64,000 bases of DNA, taken from NCBI RefSeq assembly GCF_003947415.1, contig NZ_QHKL01000002.1, forward strand, positions 1,364,001-1,428,000. Reading direction: 5' to 3'. The stretch comes from Amycolatopsis sp. WAC 01376. Lineage in GTDB: Bacteria; Actinomycetota; Actinomycetes; Mycobacteriales; Pseudonocardiaceae. The notes under the pieces were generated by a model. The model saw only the letters and a program-made list of their open reading frames with translations. It searched no databases and was not told the origin of the DNA. The translations under genes and the position numbers were made by a program. Of this stretch, positions 8,428-15,996 are shown in pieces (within the stretch, counting starts at the first letter, position 1; each line of letters starts with the position of its first letter).

Positions 8428-9624
8428 ATGGGGAACGGGCGGCTCACCGAGGACGTTTACACCGCCGCTGACGCGCGTCTGGCCGAGGCCGATGCGCGCG
8501 TCGCGGCCAAATATCCTGGTGAGCCGCCCGGCCGCCAGCCCGTGCACACCGTGTACGTGCCGGCGTCGCAGTACAAGACGCGGCTTGTGGCGGACTGGGG
8601 CAAGCAGGCACTGCGGGTCTTCGGCGAGCATGCCGATCAACTGAACCTGGACGCGGACATCGCCGACCGGGTCCGGACCAAACTCCTGACCGAGCCGATC
8701 GAGGATCTGCGGATCGACTTCGAGGACGGCCTCGGCAGGCCGGGCGACGACGAGGAGGACGCCACCGCGCTCGCCGCGGGGCGGACCCTCGCCGTCACGG
8801 GCGGGACGCCGTTCGTCGGCATCCGGTTCAAGAGCTTCGAGCAGGCGACCCGCCGCCGTGGCATCCGCACGCTAGACCTCTTCCTGGCCGGATTGCTGGA
8901 AAGCGGGCCGCTACCGGACGGTTTCGTCGTCACGCTGCCGAAGGTGACCGCTGTCGAGCAGGTCGAAGTGGCGGCGGAGATCTTGGAGCGCCTCGAATCC
9001 GCGTACGGCCTGCCCGACGGCACGCTGCGGTTCGAAGTCCAGATCGAGACCGCGCAGTCCATTGTGGACCTCGATGGGACGGTGGCGGTGCCGCGGATCA
9101 TCGAAGCCGCTCGCGGCCGCTGTTCGGGCCTGCACTACGGGACCTACGACTACAGCGCCGGACTCGGGATCAGCGCCGAGTACCAGAGCATGGAGCATCC
9201 GGCCGCCGATTTCGCCAAGCAGCTCATGCAGGTTTCGGCCGCGGGGACCGGCGTCCGCCTCTCGGACGGCTCGACGAACAAGCTGCCCGTCGGCGACGCG
9301 ATCCTCCCCGCCTGGCGCGAACATCTGCGCTTGGTGCGGCGCTCGCTGGAGCGGGGTTTCTACCAGGGCTGGGACCTGCACCCGCACCAGCTGCCGACCC
9401 GATTCGCCGCCACGTACGCGTTCTTCCGCGAGGGTTTCCCGGCGGCATTGGGCCGGTTGCGGGACTACGCCGACCAGACCGGGCGCGGGGTACTGGACGA
9501 ACCGGCGACAGCGCAGGCTCTGGCGAGCTTCCTGTTGCGCGGGCTGGATTGCGGAGCCTTGGACGCGGGGGAGCTTTCGTTCACCCGGTCCGAATTGGAC
9601 GGTTACGCGCGGCGAACCGTGTGA
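8428..9624 (+). CDS. CitE/HpcH-like aldolase-fold protein (DUF6986 type)
   Basis: The 398-residue protein shows features of the HpcH/HpaI–CitE TIM-barrel group: an RIDFEDGLG acidic loop (about residue 90), FEVQIETAQSIVD with a likely metal-binding glutamate, and HYGTYDYSAGLGI with a likely metal-binding aspartate. Relatives cleave or form C–C bonds with glyoxylate or oxaloacetate. It begins 4 bases after aceB, so the two are cotranscribed and probably handle the same metabolite pool. The exact reaction is unknown. A role in glyoxylate chemistry or in the missing ureidoglycolate step is a hypothesis only. Confidence 0.8.
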   Translation: MGNGRLTEDVYTAADARLAEADARVAAKYPGEPPGRQPVHTVYVPASQYKTRLVADWGKQALRVFGEHADQLNLDADIADRVRTKLLTEPIEDLRIDFEDGLGRPGDDEEDATALAAGRTLAVTGGTPFVGIRFKSFEQATRRRGIRTLDLFLAGLLESGPLPDGFVVTLPKVTAVEQVEVAAEILERLESAYGLPDGTLRFEVQIETAQSIVDLDGTVAVPRIIEAARGRCSGLHYGTYDYSAGLGISAEYQSMEHPAADFAKQLMQVSAAGTGVRLSDGSTNKLPVGDAILPAWREHLRLVRRSLERGFYQGWDLHPHQLPTRFAATYAFFREGFPAALGRLRDYADQTGRGVLDEPATAQALASFLLRGLDCGALDAGELSFTRSELDGYARRTV

Positions 9625-10095
9625 GCGGAGGTGAGTGGACTGTGTGGATTTCGGTGCGTTGGATGACCAGAAATCCACACGGTCGTGGGTGATCGGTCCG
9701 GTCATGCGGGGCGCTCCTGTTCGTCGTTCCGTGAAGGGCCCCTTGAGGGACTATGGGTCCCTCAAGGAGGCCTTTACGGAACGGGAAATCTTGGTGGCAC
9801 CGGCGGGTCGGAACTTGAGCGCGTGAAGGGGTCCTTTCCTCGGCTGAGCCGAGGGAAGGGGTCCTTCACGCGCTCCCGGGTACGTGAAGGACCCCTTCCT
9901 GTAGCTAGGCGCAAGGAAGGGGTCCTTCATGTACTTCGAGCGGGCGAGGTCGGGCTCGCGAGCGTTCTGTCGTGAGATGAGGGCATCGCGGGTGCCCAAG
10001 CAGGCCGCCGGAACACGCTCCCTTGACCCGGTGTTGTCCCCCGGGCATGGCGAGGGGCCCGTCGCCGGTGTGGCTGGCGGGCGGGCTCCTCGGGG
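9625..10095. repeat. 471-bp intergenic region with three long hairpins
   Basis: No credible gene lies here. Three inverted repeats follow one another. 9727–9782 has arms starting GTTCCGT and a GAGGGACC-type inner stem. 9819–9873 is near-palindromic, with GCGCGTGAAGG outer arms and a CTCGG…CCGAG centre. 9881–9933 has a perfect 16-bp stem, 9885–9900 against 9914–9929. All share the TGAAGG/CCTTCA theme with the hairpin at 60644–60688. The region separates the DUF6986 gene from the convergent HNH gene, so at least one hairpin probably terminates transcription. Three in a row looks like accumulation of a repeat family. Confidence 0.75.
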
Positions 10096-11349
10096 TCAGA
10101 CGTGGTGGAGGGTGTTGCGGCGGGGTTTTCGGAGTGGATCTCGGTATGGGGGTGGGATGAACTCCGGTAACCCATCGCCCGCCATCCGGACTTGCCAGTC
10201 GCCGTGGTGGATCAGGCGGTGATGAAAGCCGCACAGCAGCACGAGATTCCGGAGATCGGTGGGGCCTCCGTCTGCCCAGTGGTGAATGTGGTGTGCGTGG
10301 CAGTTCTTGGGCCGCCGATGACAGCCGGGGAACGCGCAGCCGCCGTCCCGGATGTTCAACGCACGTCTCTGGCCTGGGGTGACGAACCGCCTGAGTCGTC
10401 CCACGTCGAGGGGTTCTCCGGCGGCGCTCATCACGACCGGCAGCATCAGGCAGTCGCAGGCCGCGAGCCGGGCCTCGCGAGCGGTCATCGTTCCGACAAA
10501 GTCGAGGCAGGCGGTCCCGAGACCGGACTTGAGTTCGTCGAGTCCGATGGTGACATGCAGCAGGGTGCGGTAGCCGCTGGTGCCGGGCTGGTCGGGGCAG
10601 GCGATCGCGAGGTCCAGGATGTCGACCCAGGCATCGCCCATGCGTTCGCATTTCATCCGCAGATCGGCTTGGCCGAACTCGTCCACCGGCCGTGGTTGCG
10701 CATACGCCTCGAGCGCTGCTGCGGTGCGGGCACCGGTCTCGTCATCGAGGAGCCCGGTGAGCTTCCAGAACCCGTCCTTGCGGCGCTCCAGGGTGATCTC
10801 GCGGCGCGGTTCCTTGGGTTCAGGATCCTTCGGCTCATTGCCGTCGGGGTCGAGCCAGGCGAGAAGGTTCTGCTCGGCGTCGGAGAGTTGGCGGGGTCCG
10901 GCGTCGCGGGCGAGGTCGGCGAGAATCTTCTCCGCACTCGCCCGATCCTCAGTCGAGGTGTCGACGGGGAGCTTCTTCAAGATGTCCAGGATCTGGTCGA
11001 TCCGCTCATCCCCGACCAGCCCCTCGGCGGCGACAGCGGCGGTGGCGGGAGCCACAGGCGGAACCTCGGTGCCATCTAAGGCCCGGGTCGGGTTCAGGGC
11101 GATGGCCCGGTTCACCACCGCACCCGCCTCACCGACCGACAACCCCGCTATATCAGCGAACCAGCTGGCCGTGCGGCCATAGCCGTATAAGTCTTTGACA
11201 CCCCGAGACTCGATCTCCGCCAGGAACTGCCCCAGTCCGGCGGTGGCCATCCTGATCACCTGCAAGGACTGCTGCACGCCCTGGGCAAGCTCCAGCTTGC
11301 CAGCACGCCACAGTTCCTGCGGCAACTCGGGAAGAAAGGTCTCGGACAC
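10096..11349 (-). CDS. DUF222 / HNH endonuclease domain protein (13E12-repeat type)
   Basis: The 417-residue protein has an N-terminal helical DUF222 region and a C-terminal HNH nuclease motif: RDGGCAFPGCHRRPKNC, HAHHIHHWADGG, then NLVLLCGFHHRLIHHG, about residues 330–385, with the paired cysteines and histidines expected for metal binding. This is the actinobacterial 13E12 family, known in Mycobacterium for multiple copies and DNA-damage induction. The GTG start at 11349 lies 24 bases downstream of an SOS box at 11373–11388. The biological role of the family is not established. Confidence 0.9.
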   Translation of the reverse strand: MSETFLPELPQELWRAGKLELAQGVQQSLQVIRMATAGLGQFLAEIESRGVKDLYGYGRTASWFADIAGLSVGEAGAVVNRAIALNPTRALDGTEVPPVAPATAAVAAEGLVGDERIDQILDILKKLPVDTSTEDRASAEKILADLARDAGPRQLSDAEQNLLAWLDPDGNEPKDPEPKEPRREITLERRKDGFWKLTGLLDDETGARTAAALEAYAQPRPVDEFGQADLRMKCERMGDAWVDILDLAIACPDQPGTSGYRTLLHVTIGLDELKSGLGTACLDFVGTMTAREARLAACDCLMLPVVMSAAGEPLDVGRLRRFVTPGQRRALNIRDGGCAFPGCHRRPKNCHAHHIHHWADGGPTDLRNLVLLCGFHHRLIHHGDWQVRMAGDGLPEFIPPPYRDPLRKPRRNTLHHV

Positions 11350-11372
11350 CCCTCAAGAATACCGCAAAACAA

Positions 11373-11388
11373 TCGAACAAGCGTTCGT
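11373..11388. promoter_or_regulatory. LexA (SOS) box upstream of the HNH gene
   Basis: TCGAACAAGCGTTCGT matches the actinobacterial LexA consensus TCGAAC-N4-GTTCGA at 11 of 12 defined positions; only the last base differs. It sits in an AT-richer promoter stretch 24 bp before the GTG of the DUF222/HNH gene. LexA would repress the gene until DNA damage. Confidence 0.8.
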
Positions 11389-11494
11389 AATTTTAAGCAA
11401 CCGCCGAAGCGACACGTTTACCACTGAAGGGTGAATCGCCGAGAAGTCTTCACTACTACACGCCGCGGCGCAATTAGTCACCTAATTGCGAAAC

Positions 11495-11974
11495 TCAAGC
11501 GACCGTCTTCACGTAACGCCGACAGGGCACCGAAATCAGCCCGCCAGGGCCGGGTACTCGATTGTCGAACTCGCCCTCGTCGACCCACCCGCACCGCTCG
11601 TAAAACCGCCGCGCCCGCGCGTTCCCCGGCGCAACGGCGAGCCAAGCGCGCGAATGCCCACCTGCGTTCACCAGCCGTTCGGCCTCCAAGAGCAGCACGC
11701 CGGCCACGCCGCTTCCGCGATGATCCGAAGAAACGTAGACCTGTTCGACCTCGTCGCCGACGACCATCACGAATCCCGCCACCTCGCCGTCCAGCACGGC
11801 GACGGTCGTGTCGCCGACGCGGTCCGCGGCCCGGGTCCAGAACGAATCGCGGGTGCGGATCCGGACGAGTGAATCGGGCACGTTGCCGAGGTGGCCGTCC
11901 TGCCAGCCGTGGTACCAGATCTTCGCGACGGCGTCGGCGTCCGCGGATGTAGCCGGTCGAAGCGTCATGGACAT
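11495..11974 (-). CDS. GNAT-family N-acetyltransferase
   Basis: The 159-residue protein has the GNAT layout: LRPATSADADAVAKIW at the N-terminus; the acetyl-CoA-binding motif A, VEQVYVSSDHRGSGVAGVLL, at about residues 82–101 with an R-G-S-G-V-A turn; and NARARRFYERCGW near the C-terminus. The substrate is unknown. It starts 10 bases after the DsbA-like gene and is probably the last gene of a PucR–MarR–DsbA–GNAT run. An internal ATG at 11968 is an equally possible start. Confidence 0.88.
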   Translation of the reverse strand: MSMTLRPATSADADAVAKIWYHGWQDGHLGNVPDSLVRIRTRDSFWTRAADRVGDTTVAVLDGEVAGFVMVVGDEVEQVYVSSDHRGSGVAGVLLLEAERLVNAGGHSRAWLAVAPGNARARRFYERCGWVDEGEFDNRVPGPGGLISVPCRRYVKTVA

Positions 11975-11984
11975 GGCGACGAGT

Positions 11985-12587
11985 TTAGGAAACCAGCGCG
12001 CCGATTCGCTGCTCCACCTCGTCCGCGCTCGCGTTTCCGGCGACCAGCGTCACGACCCGTTCCCCCACAGCGGCGAGCAAGGTCGGGTATCCGGTGACGC
12101 CCAGTTCCCGCGCCCGCCGGAAATCGTCCGCCGCGGAGACCCGGTCCAGCGCGGCCGCGACGGCGTCGCCGTCCAGGCCCGCCCGCTGTGCGACCACGCG
12201 GTAGGTCGAGACTTCGGACAGGCTCAGGCCGTCGAGGTAGAAAGCCTCCTGTAGCAAGGCCGCGAGCCGCACAGCGCGGTCCGGCGCGACCTCGCGCAGC
12301 GCCGCCATTCCGCAGGCGGCGGCCCCGGAGTCCATGACGAAGTCGCCGTCCGCGATGAGCCGTTCGTAGTTTTCCCCGAACGGCGCGCCGGTCCGGCGGG
12401 TGATTTCGGCGTTGGCTCCTTGGACGTAACCGAACTGCCGGATCGGTACCCGGCGCCCGCCGAGGAACAGGCCGCCGGACACCACTTCGACCGGCAGGTC
12501 CGGATGCCGGTGCGCGACGTCGGCCATGGTCCTGGCGAAGCCGTAGGACCAGCCGCAGTACGCGTCGAAGACATAGATGAGCTTCAT
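11985..12587 (-). CDS. DsbA-family thioredoxin-fold protein, single-cysteine CGWS motif
   Basis: The product is 200 residues from ATG 12587, which has GGAG six bases upstream; a TTG at 12599 is the alternative. The N-terminus KLIYVFDAYCGWSYGF has the position of the DsbA active site, but the usual C-x-x-C is C-G-W-S, leaving one redox cysteine. The rest has the helical insert and a cis-proline loop (VTGYPTLL) of the family. There is no signal peptide, so it is cytoplasmic and may act more like a FrnE or glutathione-transferase-type isomerase than a disulfide oxidase. It lies downstream of a MarR gene with a palindrome between them. Confidence 0.85.
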   Translation of the reverse strand: MKLIYVFDAYCGWSYGFARTMADVAHRHPDLPVEVVSGGLFLGGRRVPIRQFGYVQGANAEITRRTGAPFGENYERLIADGDFVMDSGAAACGMAALREVAPDRAVRLAALLQEAFYLDGLSLSEVSTYRVVAQRAGLDGDAVAAALDRVSAADDFRRARELGVTGYPTLLAAVGERVVTLVAGNASADEVEQRIGALVS

Positions 12588-12601
12588 GTCGAGCTCCAAC
12601 G

Positions 12602-12621
12602 ATGTCTGACCAGTCAGATAT
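12602..12621. promoter_or_regulatory. Palindrome between MarR gene and DsbA-like gene
   Basis: TCTGAC (12605–12610) and GTCAGA (12613–12618) are perfect inverted arms around two bases, and AT/AT at the outer edges extends the symmetry to 20 bp with one mismatch pair. It lies in the 36-base gap between marR and the DsbA-like gene. The dimensions suit a MarR operator controlling the downstream pair. Confidence 0.5.
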
Positions 12622-12623
12622 TC

Positions 12624-13106
12624 CTACCGGAGCTTGGGGAGTGCGTCACGTGCCGAATGGCTCAGCGTCCGGAGATCCTGCGCGAACCGTTCGCGGTGGT
12701 CCGCGGGCAGCGGGTCGAGGAAGAGCCGCTGGATGTTCTCGACGTGCACCCGCGCGGCCCGCACGGTCGTCTCCTCGCCTTGCGCGGTCAGCCGAACGAG
12801 TTGCACTCGTCGGTCCTGGGGATCGGAAGAGCGCAAGACCAGGCCGAGCGTCGTCATCCGGTCGACCAGCCTGGTCGCGCCGCCGGTGGTCAGCACCTGC
12901 TCCTGCGCGATCGCGCGCATGCTCATCCCTGCCTCGCCCGACCTGCCGACGATCAGCAGGACTTCGAACATCAGGTGCGAGATCCCGCATTCGGCCTCCA
13001 GTGCGCGGCCGAGCAGGTATTCGAGCCGGTTCGCCGCGCCCATCATCCGCCCGAAGGTGACGACACGCGGGTCGTAGGCGGCTTCTTTCGCCGTGGTGAT
13101 GCCCAT
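12624..13106 (-). CDS. MarR-family transcriptional regulator
   Basis: This is a 160-residue winged-helix protein. Recognition region: MSMRAIAQEQVLTTGGATRLVDRMTTLGLV, followed by the wing SSDPQDRRVQLVRLT, about residues 62–105. Its ATG follows the PucR stop by one base, and the shine-dalgarno GGGAGC overlaps the end of pucR, so the two are translationally coupled. It probably senses an oxidant or phenolic compound and controls the DsbA-like gene downstream. The ligand is unknown. Confidence 0.92.
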   Translation of the reverse strand: MGITTAKEAAYDPRVVTFGRMMGAANRLEYLLGRALEAECGISHLMFEVLLIVGRSGEAGMSMRAIAQEQVLTTGGATRLVDRMTTLGLVLRSSDPQDRRVQLVRLTAQGEETTVRAARVHVENIQRLFLDPLPADHRERFAQDLRTLSHSARDALPKLR

Positions 13107-13107
13107 T

Positions 13108-14529
13108 TCAGCTCCCTGCCGACAAGGCCAAATAGACGTCGAGCTGTTCGGTGAACTCGGTCAGGTCGGCGCCGAGCAGTTCGCTCGCCCGGCCGATCCG
13201 GTACCGCAAGGTGTTGACGTGGACGTGCAGCGCCCGCGCGGCCCGCGTCGGGGAGCCGGAGCATTCCAGGAAGACGCGCAGGGTGTGCACCAGATCGGTG
13301 CCCTGTTCGGCGTCGTAGCTCAGCAGCGGACCCAGTACCCGTCGCCGCAACGCCGCCCGGAGGTCGTCGGGCGCGCCCGCCAGCAGCAGCCGGTGCATGC
13401 CGATTTCGCCGCCGGGCACGACTTCGATCGTGCCGGGGCGTTCCGTCGCGACGGCCAACGCGTAGCGCGCGACCTCCTTCGCGCCTCGTAGCACGGAGAC
13501 CGGGGAACGGTCGCTGATCCCGATCAGCACCCGGCGGCACGGCAGCAGCGACGCCACCCCTTCGAGGGTGGTCGTCACCGTCGCGGGCCAGTCCTCCGGC
13601 CATTCGCCGTCGTCCTCGGCCACGGCCCAGGTCGTTTCCCCCGCGGGCCCGACGAGGGCGCCCGGCGGCAGTAGTTCGGTGAGGATCCCGCGTGCCGCTT
13701 CGGATCCCTCGGTGCGTGCGACGACGACGCGCAGATCGCCGCGCAGCCCGGTCGCGGTCAGCGCCGCGTGCGGATCGCTTCCCTCGTCGAGTGCGGCCAG
13801 CAACGGTTCGAGCACTCTGTCGGTGACCGCGCGGACCTCGTCCGCCCGCGTGCGCGCGAGCCCGATCAGCCCGGCGAGTTCCTCGGCGATCTCCGCCTGC
13901 GCGGCGGTCAGCGGCCCGCCGATCGCGAGCAGCCACGGCAGCGCGTGCCTGCCGCCGATCGGCCGCACGGTGACGTCGTCCGCCTCCAGGGAGCGTCCGC
14001 CCGCCGCGACGAACCGCCGCACCAGATCCGACGGCGTCCCGGCGGGCACCACCCGGCACGGGAGGCCGATCTCCGCGTGTGCCCGTTCCAGCAGCGTTTC
14101 CACCGACGCGTCTTCCGTCGCCGCTGAAAGCAAACGTTTGCGAGCACCGTCCGCGGCCGCGGCCAACGCCAGCACCACCCGTTCGGTGACCACGGAGAAC
14201 GACAGGTCCGCCGGCACCTCCAGCAACGGAATCCCGTGCCGCGTACAGGCTTCGACGAGGTCTTCGGGAATTCCATCGGAATCGGCTCCGGAAGCCGCGA
14301 GCGCCGCCGCTCCGGCCTTCGCCAGCGCGGCGACGAAAGCCTCCGAATCACCCGGCCCGCGCCACCACAGCAACCCGCTCAGGACGAACTCGCCCGCCGA
14401 CACGTACCGCCCGGGGTCGGGCAGTTCCGTGACGTAGATCCGGGACACCGGACGGTCGAGCAAAGCCGTCCCGGCGCGGACGCGCAAGCGCAGCCCGGGG
14501 AGCGCGAGCAGAGTTTTCACGGTCGTCAT
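13108..14529 (-). CDS. pucR: PucR-family transcriptional regulator
   Basis: ATG 14529 gives 473 residues and begins TTVKTLLALPGLRLRVRAG, the usual PucR N-terminal domain start. A longer open frame upstream would run into the divergent promoter. The C-terminus carries the PucR helix-turn-helix: HTLRVFLECSGSPTRAARAL then HVHVNTLRYRIGRASELLG. Family members activate or repress purine-degradation genes. It is divergent from the xanthine dehydrogenase operon, which makes that operon its obvious target. MarR, DsbA and GNAT genes follow on the same strand. Confidence 0.93.
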   Translation of the reverse strand: MTTVKTLLALPGLRLRVRAGTALLDRPVSRIYVTELPDPGRYVSAGEFVLSGLLWWRGPGDSEAFVAALAKAGAAALAASGADSDGIPEDLVEACTRHGIPLLEVPADLSFSVVTERVVLALAAAADGARKRLLSAATEDASVETLLERAHAEIGLPCRVVPAGTPSDLVRRFVAAGGRSLEADDVTVRPIGGRHALPWLLAIGGPLTAAQAEIAEELAGLIGLARTRADEVRAVTDRVLEPLLAALDEGSDPHAALTATGLRGDLRVVVARTEGSEAARGILTELLPPGALVGPAGETTWAVAEDDGEWPEDWPATVTTTLEGVASLLPCRRVLIGISDRSPVSVLRGAKEVARYALAVATERPGTIEVVPGGEIGMHRLLLAGAPDDLRAALRRRVLGPLLSYDAEQGTDLVHTLRVFLECSGSPTRAARALHVHVNTLRYRIGRASELLGADLTEFTEQLDVYLALSAGS

Positions 14530-14665
14530 CAGGTTTGTAGGAAAGCACAAAACGACAGGTGTGTGCAGGGGAGATTTCATGCTTCGGCACCGTTGCCGCC
14601 ATACGGGCGCAGGGCGTCTACTGAGGCAGCCGTCACAGCACACCGCCGAACCGAGGAGCCCGAGA
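14530..14665. promoter_or_regulatory. Divergent promoter region of pucR and the xanthine dehydrogenase operon
   Basis: The 136-bp gap between divergent starts must hold both promoters. One symmetrical element is visible: TTTGT (14534–14538) and ACAAA (14547–14551) around eight bases, just upstream of the pucR start. It could be a PucR or autoregulatory site. GAGGAG at 14653–14658 is the ribosome binding site for the downstream GTG at 14666. Confidence 0.4.
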
Positions 14666-15535
14666 GTGGATTTCCTGCGCCCCAGCTCGCTGACCGAGGC
14701 GCTTGCCGTCAAGGCCGAGCGACCCGACGCGGTGCCCATCGCGGGCGGCACGGACGTCATGGTGGAGCTCAACTTCGACCACCGCCGCCCCGGCGCGCTG
14801 CTCGACCTCAACCGCGTCACCGAACTCGCCGAGTGGACCGAGACCGACGGCAGGATCCGCCTCGGCGCCTCGGTGCCCTACGTCCGGGTGATCGCTGAGC
14901 TGGGTGAAGTTCTGCCCGCGCTGGCCATGGCCTCGCGCACCGTCGGCTCGCCGCAGATCCGCAACCGAGGCACCGTCGGCGGCAACCTGGGCGCCGCTTC
15001 GCCCGCCGGTGACACCCATCCCGTGCTGCTCGTGCTCGGCGCCGAGGTCGAGGCCGCGTCGGTGCGCGGCACGCGGAGGATCCCGGCGGAGGAGTTCTAC
15101 CTCGGCGTCAAACGCAACGCCCTCGAACCCGACGAGCTGATCACCGCGGTGCATCTGCCCGCCGAGGCAGGCCCGCAGCAGTTCGCCAAGGTCGGGACGC
15201 GCAACGCGATGGTCATCGCGGTCTGCTCGTTCGCGCTGGCGCTGCACCTCGACTCCCGCGAGATCCGCGCCGCCGTCGGTTCGGCGGCGCCGACGCCGCG
15301 CCGCGCGACCGCCGCCGAGGAGTTCCTCACCGCCGAACTTCCCTGGTCCACCAAGGCTTCCCTCACGGATTCGGTCAAACGCCGGTTCGGCGAGCTGGTC
15401 TCGCGGGCGTCGTCGCCGATCGACGACGTCCGCGGCAGCGCCGACTACCGCAAACACGCGCTGTCCGTCCTGGCGCGGCGAACGCTGACCTGGGCGTGGA
15501 ACGACTTCCAGAAGGGTGAACGCGAGTGCGCGTGA
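14666..15535 (+). CDS. xdhB: Xanthine dehydrogenase FAD-binding subunit
   Basis: GTG 14666, with GAGGAG upstream, gives 289 residues, normal for the stand-alone FAD subunit (CoxM type). The protein starts MDFLRPSSLTEALAV and shows the FAD-binding motifs PIAGGTDVMVEL (about residues 28–39) and TVGGNLGAASPAGDTHPVLL (about 105–124). It passes electrons from the 2Fe-2S centres to NAD. It overlaps the next gene by 10 bases and leads an operon divergent from pucR. Confidence 0.93.
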   Translation: MDFLRPSSLTEALAVKAERPDAVPIAGGTDVMVELNFDHRRPGALLDLNRVTELAEWTETDGRIRLGASVPYVRVIAELGEVLPALAMASRTVGSPQIRNRGTVGGNLGAASPAGDTHPVLLVLGAEVEAASVRGTRRIPAEEFYLGVKRNALEPDELITAVHLPAEAGPQQFAKVGTRNAMVIAVCSFALALHLDSREIRAAVGSAAPTPRRATAAEEFLTAELPWSTKASLTDSVKRRFGELVSRASSPIDDVRGSADYRKHALSVLARRTLTWAWNDFQKGERECA

Positions 15536-15996
15536 ACGTGACGATCAACGGTGAGTCCCGCCAGGCCGACGACGTCTGGGAGGGCGAGAGCCTGCTCTAC
15601 GTCCTCCGCGAGCGGCTCGGCCTCCCGGGCTCCAAGAACGCCTGTGAACAGGGCGAATGCGGTTCCTGCACGGTGTACCTCGACGACGTCCCGGTGTGTT
15701 CGTGCCTGGTCGCGGCCGGTCAGGTCGAGGGCCGCGACGTCCGCACGGTCGAAGGGCTCGCCGACGGCGACAAGCTGGACCGCGTCCAGCAGTCCTTTGT
15801 GGACGCGGGGGCGGTCCAATGTGGTTTCTGCACGCCCGGCCTCGTGGTCGCGGCGCACGATCTGCTCAACCGCGTCGACAACCCCGCGGACGAGGAGATT
15901 CGCGAGGCGCTGGCGGGGAACCTCTGCCGGTGTACCGGCTACGAGAAGATCCTCGACGCCGTCCGGCTGGCCGCGACCAGGGGAGAGACCACGTGA
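15526..15996 (+). CDS. xdhC: Xanthine dehydrogenase 2Fe-2S subunit
   Basis: The 156-residue protein has both iron–sulfur domains. The plant-ferredoxin-type cluster is in NACEQGECGSCTVYLDDVPVCSC (residues about 39–61; cysteines in C-x4-C-G-x-C spacing plus a later C). The second helical-domain cluster is in QCGFCTPG and LCRCTGYEKI. GTG 15526 overlaps the FAD subunit gene. It carries electrons from the molybdenum site to FAD. Its stop overlaps the next start as GTGA. Confidence 0.95.
   Translation: MRVNVTINGESRQADDVWEGESLLYVLRERLGLPGSKNACEQGECGSCTVYLDDVPVCSCLVAAGQVEGRDVRTVEGLADGDKLDRVQQSFVDAGAVQCGFCTPGLVVAAHDLLNRVDNPADEEIREALAGNLCRCTGYEKILDAVRLAATRGETT

Noticed and set aside
9685..9975. Open frame on the plus strand through the hairpin region, 96 codons
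   Set aside because: It is translated hairpin sequence with repeated GSF and EGPL words, no ribosome binding site and no homology-like motifs.
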